This document shows, one piece after another, positions 33,974-48,900 of a stretch of 64,000 nucleotides of DNA (position 1 is the first letter of the stretch; each line of letters starts with the position of its first letter). Location: positions 4,092,001 through 4,156,000 of the forward strand of contig JAEILZ010000001.1 in the NCBI GenBank assembly GCA_018873225.1, given 5' to 3'. This DNA is from [Phialemoniopsis] sp. UDSM-2020. Lineage: Eukaryota; Ascomycota; Sordariomycetes; Thyridiales; Thyridiaceae. The position numbers and the translations under genes are program-made. The notes under the pieces were generated by a model. That model did not search any database. It was not told where the DNA came from and saw nothing but the letters and a program-made list of their open reading frames with translations.

Positions 33974-36900
33974 ATCCGGTTTTGTTTGCGACGAATCATG
34001 GTATCGGCGTCTGGCATAAAGAAAAGGCAAGGTCATGGGGGAGACTGGCAGTACGGAAGCTCATCATCACCTCTGGCGTTTTGGACCCCGGTTCGTCATC
34101 CCGGCTCTTCAATCGAAGAGCTCTACTTCACACTCCTTCAGATGGCGACAAGGGGGGTTCGGCAAGTGAGTCAACTTTGGAAGTCGCATAGAATTACTTA
34201 CACCTGCATTATCCTCGAGTTGTTTCTTTTCATTCTTTGTTTCTCCATCAAGATTCTCCTTTGGATCACTATTTTTCCACGGCTCGTGCGAGGGCAGTTT
34301 TCCTTCCTGGGTTGTTGTTTCGAACCGTAGAACAAACCCGAGTTAGTCAAAATACACACCTTTCAGTAGCACATGTGTTTTCAACGCCCATCTTGGAGGT
34401 GCATGATTACATTTCTGTCCCCGCGAGTGGAGAAATGGCGCCTGTAGCTGGCCGAATATGGAGCGGCAAAGATCAACTTTCGGAAACCGGGGTACGCAAT
34501 CAGGAACCAGCCAATAGATTACTAGATGTGTCCAGGATCGACTGCAGATGTCTAGATATCAGCATGACTAGCGCCGTCATCTGCAACTCCCACGATGGGT
34601 GCAGCGCTGAATGCAGCTGAGCTGTCTCACGAGCACGACGCCGGGAAGCAGACCGGTAGTGTGACACCGCATTCGGCAACAGACGCCTGCATATTATACG
34701 GTCGGCGACCTGCGTGTCAAAGTATGCACTACTCCATAGCCGCAGGGTCGGAGGCTCACTTCACAAGATGTCGAGTCCAATCGTAGATGGTCAGGGAGCA
34801 TGCTGGATTTCCTCAGTCGACGCCACCCCAGTCAGGCACTTCACCAATCGCATCGAGGCTGGAGCTTGACGCAATGCAAGCCTCTTCTAACATTGAGACC
34901 GGTGAGGCAGGAATGCTTCAGCCAATGCTTTGGTAGAGAGTGGTACACATGTACATTCGATACGAACGATGCCGGAACCCCTGCCACGGCGACTAGCCTA
35001 CCGCTTCCGCGGGTCTTGGCCGCCGCTAACGAATTCAGGTGGAGTTGACCGGATTGAAGCGAAGACACTGTCTTGCCATGTCCATCCTCGAATCCTGGTT
35101 CAGAACAGGGTCTCTGTGAAGTACTCTTTGTGTTATGGAAGACGCCATATTTGAGCAGAAAATTATGGAACAGAACCATTCAACCACCTCATGCAGGCCT
35201 GGGCAATCTGCCAATGGTTCAAAATGCAGCTGGCGGTGATCCCTGCTCACGCGTTACAAAAAGCAGGTTCAAATGAGGACAATGTAGCCTCGTCATACCA
35301 ACCACTACAGCGTTTCTTTCGGATCTACGCGACGCAGTACAACCTCTAGTGTTTGGTATCTCCCTCTGGAAGAATCTAGACGTGGCACGAAGGCCTCGGG
35401 ACCAGAAGATGACGTCTTTTGCTCGGGCCAAAGTGGTTCAAACAGGTCGATGATTTCTTAATACAATACAGCCTCCAACCCGTATCCTCCCCCGGTCGGG
35501 CACTCTCCCTGCTTCACTTTCCTCATCGACTGCCGCTTTGAGTCGCCAGCGTCGTGCGACAGTCGGGCACAAATGCTTGGCGCCGCCGGACGGCCAAAGG
35601 CCTAATTACATGGCATAGCCGCGATAACATGACATTTTATATATTCTTTTCTGGACACCGGTGAGGGGACATTTCGGGTTTCCCTTTTGGCCCAGTTCCC
35701 CCTCCTTTCATCGACGTTGCAATGCGTCCTGATGGCAGCACAGCACGCCAGAACGTCTGCGGTTAAATTAGAGTGAGTGCTCCCGGGCCGGGCCCCAGCG
35801 ATCGGGTCCAGACTGGGGCATCGCACGGAACGGCGCCGTTTGTTAGCGGCCATTGGCGCCCCGCGGCCGACCGGCCCCACTGTGGTGTCCTGTCCAAACG
35901 TTTAACGTACCCTTCGTCTCGGGCACGTCGCTGGACAGCATTGAAGCAGGACAATTGACTTGCCTTTACATTGCATGGCAGATCTGGAGAAATGGCGTGC
36001 AGGTGGAAATCTTGGAAAGTGCCAAACAGAGCAACAACGTTACAGCAACTCGACTGGCTCGAGGCGAGCCCAAAGCACACGCACGCACTCTCATGGTAGA
36101 TTTCCAAGGGCCGCGGCTTGCGCGCTCCAATAGCTCGAGCCGCATGAATAGCAAAGGCGTGACAAGGACGGTGCATAATGACATCGAGCCATTCACAAGC
36201 CTACGTCCCTGAAGCTGCATGCGACAATCACCATCGCGCAAACAAGTTGGGCTGGACTGCTAGGACCCTGGGTTTCTGGTCTCGACTTGCTCGCTTCCCC
36301 CGCCCTCCCGAGAACTCTGCCCATTTCCAAATCCCATCGACAGTTCATCACCGGGGGCACCGGGTTAGACGATGGACCCTATTTCGTGGCAAGCGAGACC
36401 CTGATGACGAAATTCCTGCCCGACTTGCTCGCAGGCCCCTTGCCCGGACCTGGAACGTTTCTCGGGCTGCCCTGCTTCCAGGCCTTTCCTGCGCCCCCTT
36501 TTCTGCCCAGAAACAACTTGCATCTTTCGCTTTCCCGGCTGCTCCTTTGACGTCAGTGGCATCCGCATCTGGACTGCCACGCAACTCGGTTTCGGGCTCA
36601 CGACTAGCACTGTTCCTCCATTTGGGTCTAGTGGCACTTCCCGATGACTCGACGTGCATGACCTTCTCCAAGCGATTCTGCACGTGAGACCAGCGCGGCA
36701 TCGTTCCCCGTCGGGCGCACTTCTGGAGGGGGACCTTGCCTGCCACTTGTCTGTTGGCCATACCTACTTTTGTACATGTTGAGAAAGATGTGAAAGAGCC
36801 GACTCTTACCGAGCATGGAGAACGTGTGGGGGAGAACCGGCCCGTATGTCCACACCCCAAGAGAGGCAACAAGCTCGTTGATGGCCGGCACGCCTCGGCT

Positions 36901-39900
36901 AGTTGCCAGAAAAGGCATCAAACATATTTTTGCTTGTTTGAAGCATGTTACGTCTTTCCAAGTCTGGGGACTAATCAAGTGTGTCACATTGGTGGCAGAG
37001 GCCAGGCCCCCCGAGCGAGAGGATCGAAGTCTGCCCGCTTGCGTGGCCCTCGTGTCGCGGAAGGAGGTCCGGAAGAGGGGACACCCGTACTTCTTCCACG
37101 ATGGCATCGCCAGCCACGATTGAACCAGGCTATCCTTGATTTGGGTTCAAACGTCGCCAAAGTCGGCAAGCCTTTCCCAGATTCGTCAAGTGGTTTTTGG
37201 TGCGGGCGTGGGGACTGCAGTTTGCGAAACTATAGAGAAAGAAAGCACCAATGCATCGTGAAGAGACACGGCCTGTTCAGCTCAGCCAGCCAAAGGGATG
37301 GCGCGGATACGGCTCCGGGTGTTGCCTTTGCACCGTCACGAGGTCCGAGTTTTGCTTTTTTTCTCTTCAGTGCTCGCTGGATTGGAACCTGGTTCCCGGG
37401 CCTATCATCGAGAGACATTGCAGACAGACATTGAGAAAATATCGCCATGTTTCATGCGCTTCGCTAGCAGAACCTTGTCCGAGTCTTACGAGTTACGGGT
37501 TGTATACCGCCTGTTGTGGCGGTCAAGAACCAACATCCTCGCTTTCCTCGCCTTTTTGGAAGTAGGCGATAACTTTTCCTTGCTGTCTAGGTATGTGCTC
37601 TCCTTATCCCATGGCAAGAACGCCAAATGGGCAGCGATTGTAAAGAAGGTTTGGAGCTACTGCATGTCTGGCAGGGTTTCTTGTTGGTGTTTTTGGGGTC
37701 CGGATATGCATCCTCTTAGCGTGGAAATACACCTTGCATGAGCTTTTCTTTTTCCTCTTCGTCACTCTGGGACAACTATCTTTTCGAGTCTGACACCGAC
37801 TCTGTAAGCGATCACCAACACCTTCTCATGACGATCGGCGCTCGTCTGACGATGAAAGATGCGGTGTAGGGATACAGCAGGTGTTCCGGATGGCGAGAAG
37901 ATCGTATGAGCCAGGGGAGCACGAGAACTCTCTTCTGGCGGTGAGTGGAGGTTTGCACCACGATGTGATGTCGTGAAGATCAAGACAATTAGAGTCCAGC
38001 GAGATCGGAGGAGGATTTGAGGAAAGATCCGGTAGGCAACAGGGGCCCAGCTCGGTTGGAGCTTCGTGTCGATGTGGAAGGCGCTTGAATCGTGATTCAA
38101 GACACTCGGCAGGTTGACTCGACGTAGGGGCTGCGCTCTTTTAGATGTCACGACCTATGCTCATTGACATGGCGAAAATTCTCTTGAGCCATGACTTGAG
38201 TGTCTCATTCTCTAGTCATCCATGCCTTTCTGGCGCCCCTTGTTATTGATTGTGAAGCTGGGAATACTGGTGGGCATGTCGAACATCTTTACTGGCGGCT
38301 CTGATTCAAACTGAACTCTGAAGCTTGTGCTTGGCCATATTCAGCAGATAGACTTGATATATAGAAGAATAAGATCATTTGATCACGTTACACCTTTACA
38401 ATCTCTTGTTCATGGCTATCCGTACAATCGTGAGTGGTGTTACCAGGACTCCCGTTATCTCCAGCCCCTGAGCTCGAGAGGTGTTAGTGGTTGATTATGA
38501 CTATAATGTGAGTTGCTGTGTAGCTGCGAGTCTCACGTAGTACCCCGTACAACTCAGTGTAGTTCTTATCTAACCAGATGGTTCTGTGTTCTGGTCTAGA
38601 TGTTGAGTCGTTCGTTGTTAAGATATTTTCCTCCTGGCGTTGACTTAGCTCACGAGCTTCGTGTGCTGTTTCCTGCCGATGAAATGCTAGCATAATAAAA
38701 CTGCGTCTAAATAAACACGAAGATTTACCTATTCATGTTGACCTGTGATAATTTTTAGACGTGAAGTCATTCGGGCGTTGTAGTTCACGTAAGTAAATTA
38801 TATTTCGAAAGGTGAACAAGATACAGAGCAATGACTTTGTGATTTCGATTTATTCATATCATGACTATCAAAGAAGACAAACAATACAAAATGAAGAAGT
38901 ATCAATGCGATTTTCAAAAGGGTGACTCCTTATCAAGAATTCCAGAGTTGGCTATCGTAGGCTCAGGCATCGGACCACCCACCCAATCGCACTGCTAGAC
39001 CATTCATTTTTGCTTTGTGTTGTTTGTGTTATTCTTATTGTCATCTATAAAGTATAGGTAGTTGATATTGGGCAATGCTGCCCACACGCCCGGAGAGTTT
39101 AAGGCTCTTCTGGCTGCGAGGTCCTTGTGAGAAGCAGCCTGCTCGTTGAATGGCTACCGAGCATCTCCTCAAAAGGTAAAAAGCCCTAGATCAACAGAAG
39201 AGACGTATAATCAAAGGTAATTAGATATCACGAGACCAACATACTGGACTGTAGATATACAAATGAGTTGTCAAGTTGAGCCTTTCTTCCCGCAAAGGAG
39301 ACTGGCGTTAGAGCTTTCGTCTGTGGGCATCTCAGGGTGATCAAGGCAACCCATACGGCCATGAGATTATATTCTTATACTCAGCGAGGCGAACGTGTTG
39401 AAGGTCAAGGTGCTGAATGATCCCAACGTCAATATGAGTGACGATGAATTTCTCAAGGAAGGTTGATGGGTTTCAACGGATGGATGGCCGAGAGAGTACC
39501 AGCTACAAGACACTGTCACTCGATCTGGTCTAGCCTCTGTGTCATCTGTATTGTCTCCTATCTTTCTTTGAATGAAGGCTCATATGTGCTTATCTCGCTG
39601 TGAAACTTCTGCGAAATAGTGATTTCTTGATTGCGAGCCAAACAACAGTAGGGTCAAGTTTACTTCACCACTGACGATATCTTCCAAAACAAATTGGGAA
39701 AATGCGCCGAAGAAGTTCAGGCAATGACCAGTGTACTTACACAGTGATATGGACACTATATTTGAATATATTTATTTATATATATATGTATGACTTACAG
39801 CCTTTCATTGGTTGCGCGTCCTGAGTCCAAGGAATGACGAGAACATGACGAATCTTGCAATCATTCTTGATCACACGTACAATGTTAAGTGGTAGTGGAT

Positions 39901-42900
39901 TACCCATACTCAAAATTCATCATTGGATCACACCCATTGAACTGTAAGTATCTTGGAAGACCTTCGGAAAGCAATGACTGTCGTGCAGTGTCAGAGCCTC
40001 GTCCACCTCGGCCGGGAACGGGAGAGACGCGACGAAAATCACAAACATGGCACAACGATAGAGACACAACCTCCGATGCGATAATTCCATCATTTGCATC
40101 AAGCTGTCAGGATGTGAAGTTACTAGGAGAATAACGGACGAGGGTCGCTCCAAGGTAATTCCTAGAGCCTCGATGACAACTCAGGGGCACCTCTCTACCA
40201 CTCCTTCACAAGCAGAACACACACAGCAACATCGAGTACGTGGCACAGCGTTCATGAAACTTAGAACATTGTTGTTATTCCTATTCTATTTGCTTCCCTC
40301 ATCCCTTGTGTCTCGACGTCGGCCTTCAGGGGCGACTGAGGTTCGTCAAGACAAGCCATGTGTGTGCCTGGAGATGAAATTCACTGGAGAGCAAAAAGTC
40401 GAAATGATACCCAAACGGGAAGCATCTCGTCACTCCTTCATTCCAATAGCACGCACTCGAGCAATAACGACGACAGCTAGAGGGCCGGATCATACTTAGC
40501 GCTGCAAAACAAGTTTCGCTGCCTACAGCCTCGTCAACGATGCGATGTTTCTCACGATACATGGGTTATCTCAACACTCGAACCAGAGACACGTTGTGCA
40601 GCCTGGCCGGCAGGTCGCCAACCCGATGCGCCGGGTCGCCTCGCACGCACGTCTCCAGGTACTCGCTCCTCCTGCAAGACGAGTGTGGGCTCGTGGGCTG
40701 AAGGATTTCAATTCCCGCAAACGAAGGAACAGCCCGCCTGGGACTTCGTGGGATTGCGAACTGTTCAGCATACCTACCGGGTGTCAAAAGACCCCACGTT
40801 CAATAGATCCATGTCCAACGGTGTTTGGTACGGGCTGCGGCACAGCAATCGCCTCGTCGCCCTATGGCCCCCGAAAACCGTTTCCCAGATTCCCGATCGA
40901 TTGAAGTGCGCAATCTTGGCGACGCTGCCTCGTAATCATTCCGTACAGACCAAGACCAATTCTCTTACATACCAAGACAAGCAATGTACTTCAGACTTGC
41001 AATCACTGCTTCCAGCCAGCCGGGCTCACGACTCTGGCAAAGAGGACCAAAATCCTTCTCTGCTGCCCCCTGCATTAGACCTGTCTCTGACAAGGCAGGT
41101 TTCTGCTTTTCCCAGCCACCCCTGACTGACGATGGGTCCCTCTCTGGGCGGGCGGAGACCGAGATGCAGGACCCAGCATACCGGCCCCCGGACGACGTTC
41201 CCACATTGCTGTCTTGTACCAGCACCAATTGGGCATGGGGGTTGTAATCGGACCGGCCAAAGGGGGGGCCGCCGCACCAAGAAGACCAGTCCGCGGATGC
41301 AGGGCTTGTGGGTGATTTAACGTGCCGTTAGTGACGACAGTGGAGCAGCCTTTTTACCCCTTGTTCCTGGGCGTGTTAGGGTCTTGCTGACAAGCCTAGC
41401 CTGTTCAGGCAGCCTCGAACCAATCCTTCCATCTGGCAGTGATCTGCATGACATGGAATCGAGCACACAGACACAACCCAGACCAGGACTGGTATGTCCG
41501 ATTTTAGCAAATGCTCAATAGTTTCGTGACTGGCATCTCTTCCTTATCTCATTAAACAGGTGCGTAAACGAAATCACAATGAGGTAATGCTCGCAAACCC
41601 GACTGCATCCAGTATTTCTTTATGCAGAAAACCATGTTGACAGCATCACTGCCGTGCGCGAAGTGGACAGAGTCTCTTGTCCGTCGTGTGGATAAAGTCC
41701 ACACCACGATGGGTGACATTTGACTAGAGGCAGAAAGTGCCCAAGGAAACCATCCACTTGTCGATCAACCAAAAGGAACCCGAGGGGATTTTTAACCCGG
41801 CAAGACTCAAGTGTTAGCTGCCAAGTTTGGCAGGTTGGGAATGGCGATCTTCAACGCCGGTCCTCTTGGGGTACCGATTTGAAGTGCCGCTCGGCGATGA
41901 TTCTTTGCCCTTCTCATCGCTAGTGTACTTGGTAGGGCTCAAAGGCATGGCCCCAAGCCTCGACAATCAGAGATCTTGTCTTGGTGAGCTTGGGTACTCT
42001 GACAAGCGGAGGTTTGTGCGACCGTTTGCAAAGTCTAGACCCGCTCCAGGCCAGACTAACACTCGGGATCAACCCTTATCAAGCTTTGACAAACAGCGAC
42101 AAAAGCAGCCCAATGCTGACGATACCGGGGTCGGTAAACCCTGCTCTTCTCGCCTTATGGAGAGCACGGAAATTCCATGATAGTTTCCCCGTGGTCCCAG
42201 GAGTGACGACGGTTGCTGCTTCGTGCATCACCCATGCCCTTGAACGCAAGTCGGGACATCTTGGAAATCTGCTCAACGCGCTCAAGGGAGTGTGAGAGAA
42301 GAACCCCCCCTGAATCGCGCAGCGAGTCCATATGTGTGAGAAAGTGCGTGATCGGCAGATGTCCCAATGGCAAGGTAACATTGGAATACCCAAGGTGTCA
42401 ATGACTGCAGGACTGCTGAATAGCCTTTCAAGAAAGAAAAAAAGGCTGCTTCCGGTGGAGGCTTCTGAAGCGCAGAGATTTTGGCAGGGAGGTAGCTTTT
42501 CCTTGCCTATAACAAGAGACAGCTATATCGTGGCATGATGTTTCGAGAAGGGTTTCCAAAGCCTCTCTAGACACTACGCCGGCATACTGCCGAATTTTGA
42601 ACCGGCCAGCTAAACCATTCCTAATTATTGGAAATCCATCGTCGCGCTCAGAGGCTGGGCATAACAGTTGCCAGCACGATGTTCAGACAAGTCGATCGGA
42701 CTACAGGAATGTCGCTGTGCACTTCTAATCCGAATGGCGATCATTCTGCTGGGATCGTGTCGCAACTTAATGACGGGGCTGGCGTACGGACTTCGCTGCG
42801 TCCAAAGTGTTCAAGGGTGTCCATATTGAGGGCAATACTTCGCGGAAGATCTTTGCCTCACCACATATGAGGATCTGTATCCATGCTCAACTAGGTTTGA

Positions 42901-45900
42901 CCATCTGTTCGTTCGGTTTAGTTCCAAGACGATCCCAGCCTTACGGGCTTGGTGTCAAAGTACTCGTCGTAAAAAAGAACATTCTTTGGGCATCTCCGTG
43001 CGCTTATCTTGCTGAAGTTGGAGTGTTCGGCGCGCACAACCCGAATTGTCTGTGTGGCGGCAGGACTCATTAAAATCGCGAACGAAGTAACCTTGTGCCT
43101 GGCCCTGGCCCACAGAACGCGTTCCACGGCCGTGGCGCACATCAAGCAGGCAAAAGGGGACAGAGAACGATGCAATGCAACTGAGCAGGAGAAATCACTG
43201 TCAGCGCAACCTCACTAAGGCAGCACCCGTGGTGCCGGGGTTGATCATAATGCCCAGGCGGGCCAGACTATGTGACCCGGATTAGGACCCAGATACCGTT
43301 AGTACGCACTTCCCTTCTTTGGGTTGTATGTACGTACGGATTTGAGTATCTGAGTAAGACACGGGTACTGCCGTGTATGTAGGAGGATGGCCATGTTACC
43401 TGCCTACCCTGAAGGCTAGGTATGTCGTGTGCCCATATGTGACGATGACCTCAGTGGTTGCAAGAGGACAAGTGGACAGCATGGTGTGACTAGACAGGAG
43501 GGTGACATTCCCAACCACTGCCTTTGACCGGAGAGTGAATTTGCAGCCCATGTTGCAGTCCCGTACCATTGTTGGTTGTAAAGATGTGTTGCATTGTAGG
43601 TGGGGTGAGGTGAGATATGAAATCGTGTAAGCTGTTAGCATACTAAACAAAGAGACCGTCAAGCCATGGGGGTCACAGCTAGTCGCATAACATATCATCT
43701 TGGAACGATCAACTCTTTCGAAAATGGTGGCTCATAATGGATCTCATATATGCTCCATGCTCATCCGGTCGGGGTGGTTGCCGAGAGTTCCCTCAAGAAA
43801 AGCCCTTGTACCTGAGCCGGGTATTGAACTGAATTTAGAAGCGGGACGGGATTTGTACGTAGGTAGATTGCAAGAATCAAGGATTTGGGACCGCGATCAT
43901 TACGGAGTCAAAGCTCGCGTATAAAATTTCCAGATCTGACAAGGCGTCAGCTTTGACATCGGAGTAGATTGATCTCATCTCCCTTCAGAGGTACCGAAAG
44001 TTTCGGCCTCTTGAGCAAAGCAGGTACGGCTGAATGCGTTGCGGTATGAACGAGCCATGCCAGAGTGGTGGAGGAAAAAGCCGCTCGATTGAAGAAGATC
44101 AACTCGAGGGAGTGCGAAGCGATACTACTCCGTGCGTACACCGGGTCGGTCGATGCCTGGAGACTCTCCCAGACTTTTCTGGGGCTGGACATAGGCATAT
44201 ATGTACATGCTCCGTGCATGGTTAACACGAGGTAACATGCCAAGAATGCTCCCAAGACCAGAGACCGATGGATGAGCTTAATGATCCTTGCATGGAACCG
44301 AATCATTGAAATGCTGGAGGACAATTCCTGCGAGTCAAGCTCCAGTGCTGGCACTTCATGGGCGTTGTTCGACAAGGCTCTGCTCCTGCTGGCGTCACCT
44401 ACTTGTCCTGTTCAGCCGTCCAATAACATGCAACAAATAGGGAGGAGCTTCCTGGTATTTGGCCAGATGGCCAGATGGTCGCGACGGTTGAGAATAACAC
44501 CGATGAAACACAGGGTCACCGTTGCAACGATGGGATGATTTAGTATGGCTGGAAGATGCTGCCGAGAAGCAGATGAAACAAGGATACTGCGGCCCCTGGA
44601 AAGAGGCGTTTTTTAGGGCCGGCTGTTCCCCGATACGGCAAGTGAAATACCTCGAAATATCCGGCGCCGAGCCACAAGCTTCGGTGGGCGATTCGATACC
44701 TCTTCTAGAACTTCGGGCTGCTGGCCGGTTTCTGTCTGGCTTGGCTGAGGCACTAAACTGGTTATCGAGCCGCTCAATCAACCTGACAAGTTGTGGTCGA
44801 CACGGCTAGTCTCGACGACAACACGTGTTCCTGGCGAAACTTTTGTGTACGTGTGTAGTCCGTACAGTGCACTGCTGCAGGAGCAAGCTAGATGCACACG
44901 AAGAGACAGTCCCATCTTAAGGGCGATCTTGGTAATGAATGTGCCGAGACAAGTCATCGCGCAAGAATCTGTAGCCGTTTACCCAGAACGTGTGATGTGA
45001 TCGACAAATGTTGTCGCGCCAAAGACGTTTACCTGGCAAGTGGGTGTCAGAAAGGTTGACGGTCTGAATTCAATCTCTACCAAAATGACTAACAAACCGA
45101 ATGATCCATATGAGCTTAGGTAGTGGGATAATTCTCGGTGATCAGTTATAAATTGAGGTACATCGAGAAGGCAAACCGTCAACTAATCTGTCACCCACTT
45201 GCCTGGAAAATTGTGCTTATTCGATGATCGTTCTCACAGTGGGACGAAGATTGAGGCGGAACACTACCGCACAGCTATCCCAAGTCCGTGTAGTGCGAAG
45301 TACCTGTGATATTAGCTCAACACGCAACCTCGTGCGATGCTCGTGTCATGTCGAATATTGGAAGCGTGCTTAAGTCATCAGGTTGGATATAAGTGTTTCC
45401 AACGTGAAGCAGACCGAACATTGAGTAAAGCGGACCGATTGGGGTTTGCCGAAACCGTCGCAAGGAGGCAACACCCTCCTGGTCGAAACACCACCACATC
45501 TTCGGCGAGTACAGCATGGTGGGAGGTATGTAGTGGTCGACGTTTATAGTGCGGTGAGCCAAGCGGAGGGGACAGAGCATCGGGCCAAGGTGAGGACCCG
45601 TACACCATTTCCATGATGAGCGCACAAGATGGGTACCAAAGGCCAAGATCACGCTTCCCCTAGAGTGTTTCGTCGGAGAGATGGGGTTCGAAAAGCCCGA
45701 CAACACGTGCAAGGCTGGATGGTGGAGCAGATTGATGGATGCGATTGGGGGACTTCATCGAGCTCATCCACTGATGTTCAGTGTGGTCCCCGACGCGATC
45801 TGTGTCGCTGCGAGACGTGCGAGGCGACGATGGACACAGGTGCCTTATCCGTCTCAAGTCTACCCACCAAGAAGTGGAATTGTTCTTCTCGGTCAGGGGC

Positions 45901-48900
45901 TTCGCGGACTGCGTTTTGAGGTCGCGAGTGGGGTTGAATCCGTCGACGAGAATGGTCAAGGCCCCAAGGCCCCAAAACTCCACCGTCAAGCATGTTCCAG
46001 GGGTACGGATGCACGAATTCTGACAGGTACGCGACCCCGAACTGGTTTAGATCCAAGACCCCGTTCTGATAGTGTCGACAGGCCAAGAAGGGCGTCTTAA
46101 CTCGATAAGGATAGTCTTCCGAAGCCAATTTCTCCATTATCCTTTCTCAATTGAGCCATGGCGTTGCGAACCGGTGCGGTTGATCACTTGTAAGCTTCGG
46201 TACATCTGTCTGTCGTCGGCCGCCAGCCTGCCACCAGGGCAGGAATGACGCATTTTCTCCGCGTTTTGTTTGATTAGATGGTGAAGAGCATCATTTCCCT
46301 TAATTCTGTTGCCGTGATGGATAGTGCCGGTGAGCTCGGATTGACTCCAAGCTTCTGCGCTGAGAACATGCAGGCCAGAGACCGCCCGAGCAGCGACCGA
46401 GGAGGTGATTCGAGGCTGCCGATCATAACCACAATGCCGAGCTCTTTGTGCGGTCATTGCTGTGCAGTACTTGGGAGACAGGCAGAGACGGCCTATCGTA
46501 CAAGATCCTATGAGATGGAACGTTTAGGGACTGGATATTGTTGGCTGTACCCAGTCTGCCGGGATAAGACTGTATCATCTCAATGTAAAGCCGATAGAGA
46601 CGATGAATGGTTGTTCAGCAGATGCGGCACAGCACGGCTCCAAAGTACGGTCGCTCGAGAAATCCGAGAACGCTGAGGCGCTGTGTCGCGTCCTACAGCC
46701 GAACCAGGCATTTCGTATGGAGGTAAATTCGAGGATTTCGGGCCAGTCACAAGCCGAGACGGGCGTTCTTGCCTGTGAGAGGTCCAAACCACCCCCGCAA
46801 CAAAGCTTGGAACCTTGAAAAACTCAGCCCAGCAGGCGACGAGTACGCCTGCGTGCCTGCTGTTGGTCCCGTCTCTGGTGTCTCATTCGACGGCCCTTAC
46901 CTTCCGTACCGTACCGTACCGCATTTCTCACCTCATAACCCAGATCTTAAGCACTGGCCGACTCCATTGTGGCCAAACCAGCCCACACAGCCTGCAGAGG
47001 CTGGGGATCAGAAAATTCTTTGTTACTTCAGCGGGAGCACAAGAGCGGCGGGCGCGCAGTCAGATGCTCCCTTAATCTACCAGAGCCCGTATTATGACAT
47101 AGGTAGATGCACTGATTATGATGTGCTCGCCGATGTGTCGTGGGGGATATTGTCGCTCGGACGATGCTTCCTCAATTACAGCGAACGACGGCCGCCTGAT
47201 CCATGTACTTCCATTTGAGTAGACCGTCAATCCGTCCAGCAACGGTCGCGTCTCCAGACGCCAAATAAGCGTCGGCCTTTCGTAGCTGAATGGGCTAGTA
47301 TATTGCGCCGAAGGGGCCACTGTGCGTACGCTGTACATACAGTACACAAATTGGTCTGGGCACTAAAATGCCAGGTAGAAATTATAATTCATGCGGCCCT
47401 CAATGAATCAAAGATAAGTAAGTACCGATACCTACTTCCTCCATCGCATGCTGCTTCTGAAGCGATACCAACAAGTGCACTCACCAATCAGTCCTGCCCT
47501 CTTGAAGTGTTGGATGTCAAGTTGTCGCTTAGGGAAATGGCTTGCGCTGAGGACAGTGCCAAGGGCTCGATTGGGTGCTGGCTTGGTCGCAGAATGGTTT
47601 AGCCTGGAGCTGAGGGTCTAGCCATGGCGAGGCGATAGGGCAATGCTACATCAAGACGGGCGCCTATCTTATTAGTACCAAAGGGACGAGCCTTTCAGAG
47701 ACTACCTAGAGACTAACACGGAAACCATTAGGAACAGAGGTATCGTTCTGGGTTCATCAGCTTTAGACCTCACTGGAACAACCCTTTGATCAATGGTAAT
47801 GGGCCGCAGTGGGAAAATTGGACAATACGCAACAAGATCGAGATGATCGTTTGCAAGGTACGTAGAAGGGGGACACTGGAAATTAGTGATTGCGTCTGCA
47901 ATGCGCTCTCTCATCAAAATCGCCAGCCCTACCATCTGTATGTACATAGGTCTCTCCACGACAGGGATCGAAAGTGGCCATGTCGAAATTCAATGTCAGA
48001 TTTGGATGGGTCTGGACGCCTGGGGCGTCACTCGCTCACCTGGGGATTCCAGGTGGTGACACCACATCAGAGATCAGAGACATACATGCAGCATGCGCGA
48101 AATCCGAGTTAAAGGAGATCCAAGTGCCGAACTACGTGGCTGACTTTGGCCCTTCAGCTGCTCGGTCAGAGTCCTGCACTACTCTAACTATGCAGCTGGG
48201 CAGAGTGGGCTGACTTTCGGAACAGATGTGTCGGTGAACGACACCTTTACCTCTACCTACTCTGTACAGATGTGTAAAACTGTTGCTGCTGCTTGAAGAC
48301 ATGACTGATGCCTGTGAAGAGAGTAGAAAACCACTGCAGGTGGCAATTGAGCGATGTATCAGTACATTGTTCTCTCCAGATAGGTTGCGGTACCGTGGAC
48401 TGCCACCGGAACCTACCAGGGTCCTCATTGTCTGGATCTGCTTCTGGAGAAAAGCTACCAGTCGTGCATACTTACCAAAGAAGAGGCAGACAAAAAGGAC
48501 TCGAGTGATGTATGTACTTCGTACAGACACACAGAGAAAACGCAATAATGGAGGGGCGGAAGAAGCGCTAGTGCAGGCGGGATCCCTGTTGGAGAACCAG
48601 GATCATGGGTGCTCTTGGTGATACCGGGGTTGGTCGGGGGCCACTGGCAAGACGGGCAAAGCTCCCTCTCACATGGCACACGCCAGGCCCGCCTCGGCAT
48701 CCCCTGCCAACCCCTCCCCTGCCGACTTGACTGGACGCATCTCCCCCGTCCTCCTACCTTGACCTGGGTCCATCACCAGGGGGGAGCGTATTCGCCTCTC
48801 CCAATCACAGATCCTTCACCAACGCTCGACGCGGAAAATTTGTGAGCAGAGAGTCCAGTCGAATCTGGCAGGACGCTGCTCAACTGATCACGACTGATCA

